Positions 56,400 to 64,000 of a DNA stretch of 64,000 nt are shown here, one piece after another (position 1 is the first letter of the stretch; the number at the start of each line of letters is the position of its first letter). Position numbers and translations under genes: made by a program. The stretch spans positions 1-64,000 of the forward strand of contig NZ_JACDIT010000003.1 in the NCBI RefSeq assembly GCF_013839445.1. The letters are read 5' to 3'. Under the pieces are notes generated by a model. It did not search any database and was not told the DNA's origin. It saw only the letters and a program-made list of their open reading frames with translations. Source of the stretch: Chthonobacter albigriseus. Lineage in GTDB: Bacteria > Pseudomonadota > Alphaproteobacteria > Rhizobiales > Pleomorphomonadaceae.

Positions 56400-56430
56400 A
56401 GCGGGCGGACCCAATCCGCCCGCTTTCGTC
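56400..56430 (+). terminator. Intrinsic terminator ahead of purC
   Basis: AGCGGGCGGA/TCCGCCCGCT (perfect 10-bp stem, loop CCCAA) followed by TTCGTC. It sits about 100 bases upstream of the purC start, so transcription entering from the left would be blocked or attenuated. Confidence 0.8.
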
Positions 56431-56528
56431 ACTTGAGCCGAGGCGTGCAACGGCCGTCGACCATCATCCCTATCGACCCGGAGTGACCCGGCTACATGGA
56501 TTTCATCAACAGACCACGGTACATCCCC

Positions 56529-57293
56529 ATGAACCGCCGACGGCGCATCTACGAGGGCAAGGCGAAGATCCTCTACGAAGGTCCTGAACCCGGCACGCTG
56601 ATTCAGCACTTCAAGGACGACGCCACGGCGTTCAACGCGAAGAAGCACGAGATCATCGACGGCAAGGGCGTGCTCAACAATCGTATCTCGGAGTACGTCT
56701 TCACCCATCTGAACAACATGGGTATCCCGACGCACTTCATTAAGCGGCTCAACATGCGCGAGCAGTTGATCCGTGAAGTGGAGATCATCCCGCTCGAGGT
56801 CGTCGTGCGCAACGTCGCTGCCGGATCGTTGTCGGCCCGCCTCGGCATCGAGGAAGGCACGCAGCTGCCGCGCTCGATCATCGAGTTCTACTTCAAGAAC
56901 GACGCGCTCAACGATCCCATGGTCTCCGAAGAGCACATCACCGCCTTCGGCTGGGCGACCCCGCAGGAGATCGACGACATCATGGCGCTCGCCATCCGTG
57001 TCAACGACTTCCTCGCCGGTCTCTTCCTCGGCGTCGGCATCAAGCTCGTCGACTTCAAGATGGAATGCGGCAGGCTCTGGGAAGGCGACATGATGCGCAT
57101 CGTCGTCGCCGACGAGATCAGCCCAGACAACTGCCGCCTGTGGGACATCTCCACCGGCGACCGCCTGGACAAGGACCGCTTCCGCAAGGACATGGGCGGC
57201 CTTCTGGAAAGCTACACGGAAGTGGCGCGCCGGCTCGGCATCCTCAACGAGGAAGGCCCCGCCCGCACCGGTGGTCCGACGCTGGTGAAGTGA
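56529..57293 (+). CDS. purC: Phosphoribosylaminoimidazole-succinocarboxamide synthase
   Basis: Makes SAICAR from CAIR, aspartate and ATP. A 254-residue protein with the typical start [37 protein letters not shown] and the nucleotide-site segment [19 protein letters not shown] with [12 protein letters not shown]. The ATG at 56529 is preferred over 56496 from the family N-terminus. A strong terminator follows at 57321-57344. Confidence 0.95.
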   Translation: MNRRRRIYEGKAKILYEGPEPGTLIQHFKDDATAFNAKKHEIIDGKGVLNNRISEYVFTHLNNMGIPTHFIKRLNMREQLIREVEIIPLEVVVRNVAAGSLSARLGIEEGTQLPRSIIEFYFKNDALNDPMVSEEHITAFGWATPQEIDDIMALAIRVNDFLAGLFLGVGIKLVDFKMECGRLWEGDMMRIVVADEISPDNCRLWDISTGDRLDKDRFRKDMGGLLESYTEVARRLGILNEEGPARTGGPTLVK

Positions 57294-57318
57294 ACCGGCT
57301 GGCCGTTTCTGCTATGTT

Positions 57319-57353
57319 GAACCCGCCGGAGTGCTCCGGCGGGTTTTTCTTTT
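57319..57353 (+). terminator. Intrinsic terminator after purC
   Basis: ACCCGCCGGAG/CTCCGGCGGGT (11-bp perfect stem, 2-base loop) followed by TTTTCTTTT. Very strong. It cuts purC off from purS, which therefore needs its own promoter. Confidence 0.93.
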
Positions 57354-57374
57354 CGCCCGGGCGAGGAAGGTCCG

Positions 57375-57635
57375 ATGACCGAAGGCATCCGCATCGAGGC
57401 CCCCGAGGCCATGAACGAGATCCTGGAGCATGTGAAGCGCGGTGAGGAAGTCACCCTCCTCCAGCACGGCCGCGTGGTCGGACACGTGCGCCCCGTGGAG
57501 ATTTCCGCTGAAGTGCAGGCGTCGCGACGGCGGGCAGTCGAGGGTTTCAGACGCTTGCGCGCGTCCAACCCTAACCCGATGACCACCGAAGAGATTGTCG
57601 CGCTGATCCGCGAGGACCGGGACCGCGACGGATGA
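57375..57635 (+). CDS. Phd/YefM-like antitoxin (VapB partner)
   Basis: An 86-residue antitoxin. The N-terminal IRIEAPEAMNEILEHVKRGEEVTLLQHGRVVGHV resembles the Phd/YefM fold, and the C-terminal part (TTEEIVALIREDRDR) should bind the toxin. A GAAGG precedes the ATG by 4 bases. It overlaps the PIN toxin by 4 bases. Confidence 0.85.
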   Translation: MTEGIRIEAPEAMNEILEHVKRGEEVTLLQHGRVVGHVRPVEISAEVQASRRRAVEGFRRLRASNPNPMTTEEIVALIREDRDRDG

Positions 57636-58054
57636 GGGTGGTGGCAGACTGTTCCATCGTAGTCGCATCCGCACTCGGTGAGACGATCTCCGACCTGGTT
57701 GGTGTTTTCGAGAGACTGCTCCGACGTCCAGAGTTGGAGATCCTCGTGCCATCTATATGGCCGTCAGAGGTCGCAAACGCGCTTCTGATGGCCGAGCGGA
57801 AAGGTCGTATTTCGAATACCAGCCGACAGGACAGCCTTGCCCGCTGCTTCCAGTGTCTCCCCACCATCGAGCCACCCCCCACCGAAGCCGACCTTCACCG
57901 CATCACTGCGCTTGCCGTGCGCCACCGCCTCACGATCTACGACGCCCTCTACGTCGATCTCGCCGTCCGGACGAACTCCGTCCTTGCCAGTCTCGACGAC
58001 GCCATGTTACGCGCCGCGCGGACGGAAGGGGTCGCGGTCCTCGGCGACCCGTGA
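57632..58054 (+). CDS. PIN-domain ribonuclease toxin (VapC-like)
   Basis: A 140-residue PIN toxin: Asp6 in VVADCSIVV, Glu46 in PSEVANAL, Asp104 in TIYDALYVDLA and Asp122 in ASLDDAMLRAA are the metal-site residues. Same length as the VapC at 2256-2678 but a different sequence. It stands between purC and purS, 20 bases before purS, so the toxin unit may share transcription with purS. Confidence 0.9.
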   Translation: MRVVADCSIVVASALGETISDLVGVFERLLRRPELEILVPSIWPSEVANALLMAERKGRISNTSRQDSLARCFQCLPTIEPPPTEADLHRITALAVRHRLTIYDALYVDLAVRTNSVLASLDDAMLRAARTEGVAVLGDP

Positions 58055-58074
58055 CTGAGAGGCCGGAGCACCCC

Positions 58075-58317
58075 ATGAAAGCGCGCGTCATCATCACCCT
58101 GAAGAACGGCGTCCTGGATCCGCAGGGCAAGGCCATCGAAGGGGCGCTGAAGGGCCTCGGCTTCGACGGCGTCGATGCCGCCCGCCAGGGCAAGGTGATC
58201 GACCTCGATCTCGCCGATACCGATCCGGCGAAGGCGCGCGAGCGGATCGCCGCCATGTGCGACAAGCTCCTCGCCAACACGGTGATCGAGAACTACGCGA
58301 TCGACATCCTCGGCTGA
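58075..58317 (+). CDS. purS: FGAR amidotransferase small subunit PurS
   Basis: An 80-residue subunit of the three-part formylglycinamidine synthase (PurS-PurQ-PurL). The start is MKARVIITLKNGVLDPQG and the end is VIENYAIDILG. It links the glutaminase and synthetase subunits. The strand-wide frame starting at 57757 is a different reading; the ATG at 58075 is the true start. Confidence 0.95.
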   Translation: MKARVIITLKNGVLDPQGKAIEGALKGLGFDGVDAARQGKVIDLDLADTDPAKARERIAAMCDKLLANTVIENYAIDILG

Positions 58318-58324
58318 GGCCGCC

Positions 58325-58444
58325 ATGCCCGGCCCGGAAGACGATACCGCCCGCATCGTCCGCTTCATGATCGTCAAGGCGGCGGTCTTCATCGGCATCC
58401 CGCTGGTCGCAGCCCTGCTCGCCGTGCTCTTCCTGATGCCGTGA
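58325..58444 (+). CDS. PurSQL-associated small membrane protein
   Basis: A 39-residue one-helix membrane protein: a charged N-terminus (PGPEDDTARIVRF) then the hydrophobic run IPLVAALLAVLFLM. A similarly placed small protein is known from Rhizobiales purSQL loci. It starts 7 bases after purS and is too short for routine gene finding. The function is unknown. Confidence 0.8.
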   Translation: MPGPEDDTARIVRFMIVKAAVFIGIPLVAALLAVLFLMP

Positions 58445-58589
58445 GCGCGCCGCACCCTTGCTCTCTCGGCCCGGCGTGTCATCATCCGCGACCGAAGCCG
58501 CCTCTCCCTCGGGCGCACACCGATCTCTCGCCCCGGCCCTGATCGCCGGCGAGCGAGGGGCCTTGCCCGAGAGGATGCTGCCCGTGTCG

Positions 58590-59930
58590 ATGATCCGCCC
58601 CTCCCGCCGCGACGTTCTCGCCCTCGCCTCCGCCCTGCTTGCCACGGCGGTCACCGGACCGGCCCGCGCCCAGGGCGCCCGCGGGATCGTCATCGGCGCC
58701 GGGATCGCCGGCCTCGCCGCGGCCCGCGCCTTGCGCGAGTTCGGCGCCGAACCGGTGATCCTGGAAGCCCGCGACCGGATCGGCGGCCGGATCGTGACCG
58801 ACCGCACCTGGGCCGACTGCCCCGCCGATCTTGGCGCCTCCTGGCTGCATGGCACGGACGAGAACCCGATCGTGCCGGTGATCCGCAACGCCAAGCTGAA
58901 GATGCAGCGTACCCACGACGACGATGCCGTGATTCGGCTGCCGACCGGCGCCGAAGCCGACGGCGAGGCCTATTCAGCCCTGATGGACCTGGAGAGCCTG
59001 ATCGACGACCTGGTGGCCGATCCATCCTGCCAGGGCGCAGGATCAATCGTCGACGCGGTGAAGGCCGCCGACCCTGAGCTCTTCGCCGCGGCCGGCCCGC
59101 TCGCCGCACTGGCGCTCTACAACGCCGTCGGCGGTGACTGGGCGGCAGACCCATCGGACCTCTCGGCCTGCCGCCTCGGCGACGACGAGGCCTACGGCGG
59201 ATACGACGTCATGCTGCCGGGCGGTTTCGATGGCATCACGACGCACCTCGCCGCCGGCCTCGACATCCGCCTCGGCGTGACCGTCACCAGCATCCGCAAG
59301 GACGGTCCCTCCCTGGTGATCGAGACCTCCGCCGGCCCGGTGGAGGCGGACTACGCGATCGTCACGGTTCCCCTCGGCGTGCTGAAGGCCGGCACGATCG
59401 CCTTCGAGCCGGGCCTGCCGGCGGAGGTCACGGGCGCCATCGAGCGGCTCGGCGCAGGCGCGCTCGCCAAGACCTTCGTCCGCTTTCCCGAGGTGTTCTG
59501 GGACGACAGCACCGTCATCCAGCGTGGGGCCGAAAGCGACGGCTGGTTCGATTTCCTCAACATGAACCGCGTCGCCAAGGCGCCGGTGCTCGTATCCTTC
59601 TGCGCCGGGAGCTTCGCACGAGAGGTCGAGGCGATGTCCGACACGGACGCAGAGGCCGCGATCCACGAGGTCATGAAAGGGCTCTACGGAACCTCCGTCC
59701 CCGCTCCTGTCGGCCTGCGCCGCCACGCCTGGACGCGCGATCCCTTGGCCGGCCTGTCCTACTCCTACCCGAGCCTGGCCACCGGAGCGGACGATCGAGC
59801 GGCACTCGCCGCCCGCTTCGACGACCGGATCATCCTGGCCGGCGAGCATGTCAGCACCAGCCACCCCGGGACCGTTCACGGGGCGTTGGTATCGGGCGTC
59901 CTCCAGGTCAAGGCATTGTTCGGCAGTTGA
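58590..59930 (+). CDS. Exported FAD-dependent amine oxidase-like protein (Tat signal)
   Basis: A 446-residue flavoprotein of the amine oxidase superfamily. It has a Tat-type signal ([19 protein letters not shown]), the FAD motif GAGIAG (36-41), [12 protein letters not shown], and a C-terminal [21 protein letters not shown]. The nearest groups are polyamine or tyramine-type oxidases; the substrate is unknown. The start could also be 58575 or a GTG at 58584. It lies between the small purine-associated gene and purQ and is unrelated to purines. Confidence 0.85.
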   Translation: MIRPSRRDVLALASALLATAVTGPARAQGARGIVIGAGIAGLAAARALREFGAEPVILEARDRIGGRIVTDRTWADCPADLGASWLHGTDENPIVPVIRNAKLKMQRTHDDDAVIRLPTGAEADGEAYSALMDLESLIDDLVADPSCQGAGSIVDAVKAADPELFAAAGPLAALALYNAVGGDWAADPSDLSACRLGDDEAYGGYDVMLPGGFDGITTHLAAGLDIRLGVTVTSIRKDGPSLVIETSAGPVEADYAIVTVPLGVLKAGTIAFEPGLPAEVTGAIERLGAGALAKTFVRFPEVFWDDSTVIQRGAESDGWFDFLNMNRVAKAPVLVSFCAGSFAREVEAMSDTDAEAAIHEVMKGLYGTSVPAPVGLRRHAWTRDPLAGLSYSYPSLATGADDRAALAARFDDRIILAGEHVSTSHPGTVHGALVSGVLQVKALFGS

Positions 59931-60039
59931 GGCGCGCCAGCTCTGGAAACCGAAGGCCACGGCTCCCCTTTCGGTGGACTTTTCCGCCTGCTTCATGGCA
60001 TTGAGGCGCCGAGATAAGCCTCACCGCCCGGAGACCCCC

Positions 60040-60711
60040 ATGCGCTCGGCCGTCGTCCTCTTCCCCGGTTCGAACCGCGACCGCGATGCCGTCGCCGCGC
60101 TGACCAAGGTTACTGGCCGCGCGCCCGTGGTGGTCTGGCACCAGGACACCACCATCCCCGACGTCGACCTGATCGTGCTGCCGGGCGGCTTCTCCTACGG
60201 CGACTATCTCCGCTGCGGGGCCATCGCGGCCCGGTCCCCGGCCATGCTCGACGTCGCCCGCAAGGCGGAAGCCGGCGTCCGGGTGCTCGGCGTCTGCAAC
60301 GGCTTCCAGATCCTCACCGAAGCCGGCCTGCTGCCGGGCGTGCTGATGCGCAACGCCAACCTGCGCTTCGTCTGCAAGCGGGTGAAGCTGAAGGTCGCCA
60401 ACGCCGACACCGACTTCACCCGCGCCTACATGCAAGGCCAGGTGATCGACTGCCCGGTCGCCCACCACGACGGCAACTACTTCACCGACCCCGAGACGCT
60501 CGCGCGGCTGGAGGGCGACGGTCGCGTGGCCTTCCGTTATGCCGAGGGGACCAACCCGAACGGCTCGCTGAACGACATCGCCGGGATCCTCAACGAACGC
60601 GGAAACGTGCTCGGCATGATGCCGCACCCTGAGAACCTGATCGAGAAGCTGCATGGCGGATTGGACGGCCGCGGCCTGTTCCAGAGCGTCGTGGAGTCCG
60701 TCGCGGCCTGA
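60040..60711 (+). CDS. purQ: FGAR amidotransferase glutaminase subunit PurQ
   Basis: A 223-residue class I glutaminase that supplies ammonia to PurL. The nucleophile is Cys in [13 protein letters not shown], and the His-Glu pair is in [25 protein letters not shown] and [14 protein letters not shown] are intact. The ATG at 60040 is preferred over upstream starts from the family N-terminus. Confidence 0.95.
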   Translation: MRSAVVLFPGSNRDRDAVAALTKVTGRAPVVVWHQDTTIPDVDLIVLPGGFSYGDYLRCGAIAARSPAMLDVARKAEAGVRVLGVCNGFQILTEAGLLPGVLMRNANLRFVCKRVKLKVANADTDFTRAYMQGQVIDCPVAHHDGNYFTDPETLARLEGDGRVAFRYAEGTNPNGSLNDIAGILNERGNVLGMMPHPENLIEKLHGGLDGRGLFQSVVESVAA

Positions 60712-60799
60712 CGACCGACGGATTGCGGCCGACGCGCCACCCGGCTATCTCCAGCGCGTCCCCGGCGGCAGCCGTGGGCGAGCGGGAGCCGTGCATCCG

Positions 60800-62209
60800 A
60801 TGAATTCAGACGACTTCGAAGCCTTCGCCGTCCGCGCCGCGCGCTGGGGCGTCGACTATCGCCGCACCCTGCGGGACCGCCCGGTGCGGCCCGCCGTGTC
60901 GCCGGGCGATCTGATCGGCCGACTTCCTGCCGCCGCTCCCGACAGTGCCGAGCCGATGGAGACCATCGTCGGCGACTTCGAGCGCCTGATCGTCCCCGGC
61001 ATGACGCACTGGCAGCACCCGCGCTTCCTCGCCTACTTCCCCGCCAACGCCGCGCCCATGGCGGTGGTCGCCGAGATCTATGCCTCCGCCATCGCGGCCC
61101 AGTGCATGCTCTGGCAGACCTCGCCGGCGGCCACCGACCTGGAGCGCGTGGTCGTCGGCTGGCTCCGCGATGCGCTGGGCCTGCCCGCCGGTTTCGACGG
61201 CGTGCTGCAGGACAGCGCTTCCACCGCCACGCTGGCGGCCGTTCTGACCATGCGCGAGAAGGCGTTGGGCTTCGCCGGCAATCGGGAAGGCCTTGTCGGG
61301 CAGCCCCGGCTGCGCGTCTATGCTTCCGACCAGACGCACACCTCCATCGACAAGGCGATCTGGATCAGCGGGATCGGTCAGGACAACCTCGTCAAGATCC
61401 CCGGCACCGGCCCCAACCGCGGCATGGACCCAGCCGCCCTCGATGCCGCCATCCGCGCCGACCTTGAAGCCGGCCACCGGCCCGCGGGCGTGATCGCCTG
61501 CGTCGGCGCGACGGGGGTCGGTTCGACGGACGACATCGCCGCTGTAGTGGCGGTCGCCAAGAAGCACGCCCTCTTCGTCCACGTCGACGCCGCCTGGGCG
61601 GGTTCGGCGATGATCTGCCCGGAGTTCCGCGCGTGGTGGGCAGGAATCGACGGCGCCGACAGCATCGTCATGAACCCGCACAAGTGGCTCGGCGCGCCCT
61701 TCGAGTGCTCCGCCCACTTCGTCCGCGAGCCGGCCGACCTCGTCCGTACGCTGGCCATCCGGCCGGAGTACCTGAAGACCTACGGCAAGTCCGATGTGGT
61801 GAACTACTCCGAATGGTCGGTCCCACTCGGCCGCCGGTTCCGCGCGCTGAAGCTGTGGTTCCTGCTCCGCGCCTACGGTCTGGATGGCCTACGCCGGATG
61901 ATCCACGACCACGTCGCGTGGGCTGAAGCACTGGCCAAGACGATCGCAGCGACGCCCGATTTCGAGATCGTGACCCCGCCGATGCTGTCGCTGTTCACCT
62001 TCCGATACTCTCCCGCCGGGGCCGCCGATCTCGACGACCTGAACATGCGCCTAGTCAACGCCGTGAACGACGACGGCCGAACCTACGTCACGCAGACCAA
62101 GGTGGACGGCCGGATCGCCATCCGCATCCAGGTCGGCTCCTTCGACGCGACCCGGGCGGACATCGAGGACAGCTGGACGGCCATCAAGGACGTGGCCGCG
62201 CGGCTGTAA
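60800..62209 (+). CDS. Group II PLP-dependent decarboxylase (aromatic amino-acid decarboxylase-like)
   Basis: A 469-residue PLP enzyme. The cofactor lysine is Lys295 in NPHKWLG, with His180 (ASDQTHTSIDK) stacking on the ring and Asp263 (VHVDAAWAG) contacting the pyridine nitrogen. The N-terminus has THWQHPRFLAYFPAN. The closest relatives are aromatic-L-amino-acid decarboxylases (tryptophan, tyrosine or DOPA), but tyrosine or phenylacetaldehyde synthase activity is also possible. It lies between purQ and purL and is unrelated to purines. Confidence 0.9.
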   Translation: MNSDDFEAFAVRAARWGVDYRRTLRDRPVRPAVSPGDLIGRLPAAAPDSAEPMETIVGDFERLIVPGMTHWQHPRFLAYFPANAAPMAVVAEIYASAIAAQCMLWQTSPAATDLERVVVGWLRDALGLPAGFDGVLQDSASTATLAAVLTMREKALGFAGNREGLVGQPRLRVYASDQTHTSIDKAIWISGIGQDNLVKIPGTGPNRGMDPAALDAAIRADLEAGHRPAGVIACVGATGVGSTDDIAAVVAVAKKHALFVHVDAAWAGSAMICPEFRAWWAGIDGADSIVMNPHKWLGAPFECSAHFVREPADLVRTLAIRPEYLKTYGKSDVVNYSEWSVPLGRRFRALKLWFLLRAYGLDGLRRMIHDHVAWAEALAKTIAATPDFEIVTPPMLSLFTFRYSPAGAADLDDLNMRLVNAVNDDGRTYVTQTKVDGRIAIRIQVGSFDATRADIEDSWTAIKDVAARL

Positions 62210-62218
62210 TCGGAGGCC

Positions 62219-62812
62219 TCAGCCGACATCCTCGAACACCCGCTCGTAGATCTCGGCAAGCGTGAGCGACGCCCCAATGGCGGCAAGGTCGAAACCTGCT
62301 TCCTGGCTCTCCAGTGTCCGCCAGCTCCACGTCCCATCCGACTGCCGCTCCGTGATCCGAACAAGCAACCGCGTCTGGTCGATGATAATGTAGTTCACCA
62401 GGGATGGAATGGATCGATAGGCGTCGAGCTTGGTTGTCTCGTCCTTTTCCCTGGTCGTCCGGGACAACACTTCCACCAGGACTGTCGGACTCTCGATCGC
62501 GGTGCTGTTGACCTGCTGCGGTTCGCAAGTAACGACCACATTGGGAAAGAAGCTGGCTGACGCGGACTGCACACGCGTGCTTTCAGAGTAAACGTCGCAG
62601 GAACGCCCGCTCCGCCGCAACTGAGCGGACAGGTGATAGGCGACATTGGCCACGATTCGGCGGTGGCGCGTGGTGCCGCCCACCATCATCTTGTAGATTC
62701 GCCCGCCGATGAGTTCCCAACGCTCTCCGTCGGGCATCTCGGGAAGGATCTCCAGGAACTCTTCGAGGGACCACGGCTGCTCGACCGGGCCGCTCGATTT
62801 GACGGTGCTCAT
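62219..62812 (-). CDS. Uma2-family putative endonuclease
   Basis: A 197-residue protein of the Uma2 (DUF820) family with a PD-(D/E)xK-like core: [49 protein letters not shown]. The position that is usually Asp (PDVVVTC) is Asn91 here, while Glu114 and a downstream Lys are kept, so activity may be reduced or lost. It is the only minus-strand gene inside the purine stretch. Confidence 0.8.
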   Translation of the reverse strand: MSTVKSSGPVEQPWSLEEFLEILPEMPDGERWELIGGRIYKMMVGGTTRHRRIVANVAYHLSAQLRRSGRSCDVYSESTRVQSASASFFPNVVVTCEPQQVNSTAIESPTVLVEVLSRTTREKDETTKLDAYRSIPSLVNYIIIDQTRLLVRITERQSDGTWSWRTLESQEAGFDLAAIGASLTLAEIYERVFEDVG

Positions 62813-63004
62813 CGTGACCCGGAACTCCAAACGGTCGGCCGGCGCTTCAGCTTGCGCCACTCGACCGGAATGAACTCACGGTCGCAACCTACCACATTCT
62901 CCGCCGCTTTTCCGCCATCCGTCACCTTCCATTCTTGCGCTCGGCGGGCTGGCGTTCTATCCCCTGCCCCAAGCCGTCGTCCGCCTCCGAAGGGACCACT
63001 CGCC

Positions 63005-64000
<996 letters not shown>

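Larger units (their letters stand above)
56176..56528. other. Structured leader region between the zeta gene and purC
   Basis: 353 bp, rich in hairpins. A 9-bp stem, ATCGGGTGC (56248-56256) with GCACCCGAT (56302-56310), encloses GCGTCC-CTGC-GGACGC (56278-56293). CCGCG-GAAA-CGCGG follows at 56322-56335. A candidate promoter lies downstream at 56356-56384, and an intrinsic terminator at 56400-56430. No protein-coding frame is convincing. See the separate terminator and promoter entries. Confidence 0.7.

Overview
The window reads as chromosome from a high-GC alphaproteobacterium of the Hyphomicrobiales (Rhizobiales) type. The support is gene content and order: cysE beside a DUF3126 gene, an F1-ATPase zeta-inhibitor (DUF1476) gene in front of purC, an Usg-family gene, the small membrane protein after purS, and a quinoprotein (XoxF) methanol dehydrogenase set. 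Genus cannot be fixed from sequence reading alone. There is no phage, insertion sequence, CRISPR array or rRNA; one tRNA (Leu, anticodon TAA) is present.

Layout. 1-509: palindromic repeats, no gene. 0.5-13.2 kb: housekeeping genes (drug efflux pump, a VapBC-type pair, yidD, an IscU/NifU-like protein, folE, hisI, a patatin-type lipase, a CBS protein, a rhomboid protease, a PAS_5 protein, a tandem-PilZ protein, a BTLCP-type cysteine peptidase, a gamma carbonic anhydrase, cysE). 13.3-17.6 kb: a crotonase-fold protein, an Aas-like acyl-activating enzyme and an AGE-family isomerase. 17.8-26.5 kb: the methanol/quinoprotein locus, with an ABC permease and ATPase lacking a conventional binding protein, a CX3CW rhodanese-like protein, xoxJ, xoxG, xoxF, a SoxH-like metallo-hydrolase, a fused SoxYZ-like carrier and a small cysteine-rich exported protein. 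26.8-32.0 kb: tRNA-Leu, rlpA-like, gpt, a CinA-type gene, sfsA, map, a VOC gene and radC. 32.2-36.5 kb: the four-gene ATP-grasp / alpha-E / transglutaminase-like / Anbu cluster. 36.5-41.8 kb: cueR, usg, a cytochrome c, an SDR, a DUF2256 mini-protein, and a MoxR/VWA pair with a ParE-type toxin-antitoxin unit between its genes. 41.9-48.9 kb: a branched-chain amino-acid (Liv) ABC system with two binding proteins. 49.3-64 kb: a flavin reductase, a P1 peptidase, and purB, zeta, purC, purS, small membrane protein, purQ and purL interspersed with unrelated genes. purL runs off the right edge.

How the parts work together. XoxF (lanthanide-type, with an Asp-Phe-Asp active-site motif) would oxidise methanol in the periplasm, pass electrons to the XoxG cytochrome and be assisted by XoxJ. 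The SoxYZ-like carrier (a GGC cysteine arm) and the metallo-hydrolase next to it suggest a thiol-bound relay handling the aldehyde or a sulfur-linked intermediate. That role is inferred.

The most interesting items are this relay locus, the transglutaminase-like protein of the Anbu cluster that lacks the catalytic cysteine, the structured leader with a perfect intrinsic terminator ahead of purC, and toxin-antitoxin units coupled into housekeeping gene pairs.
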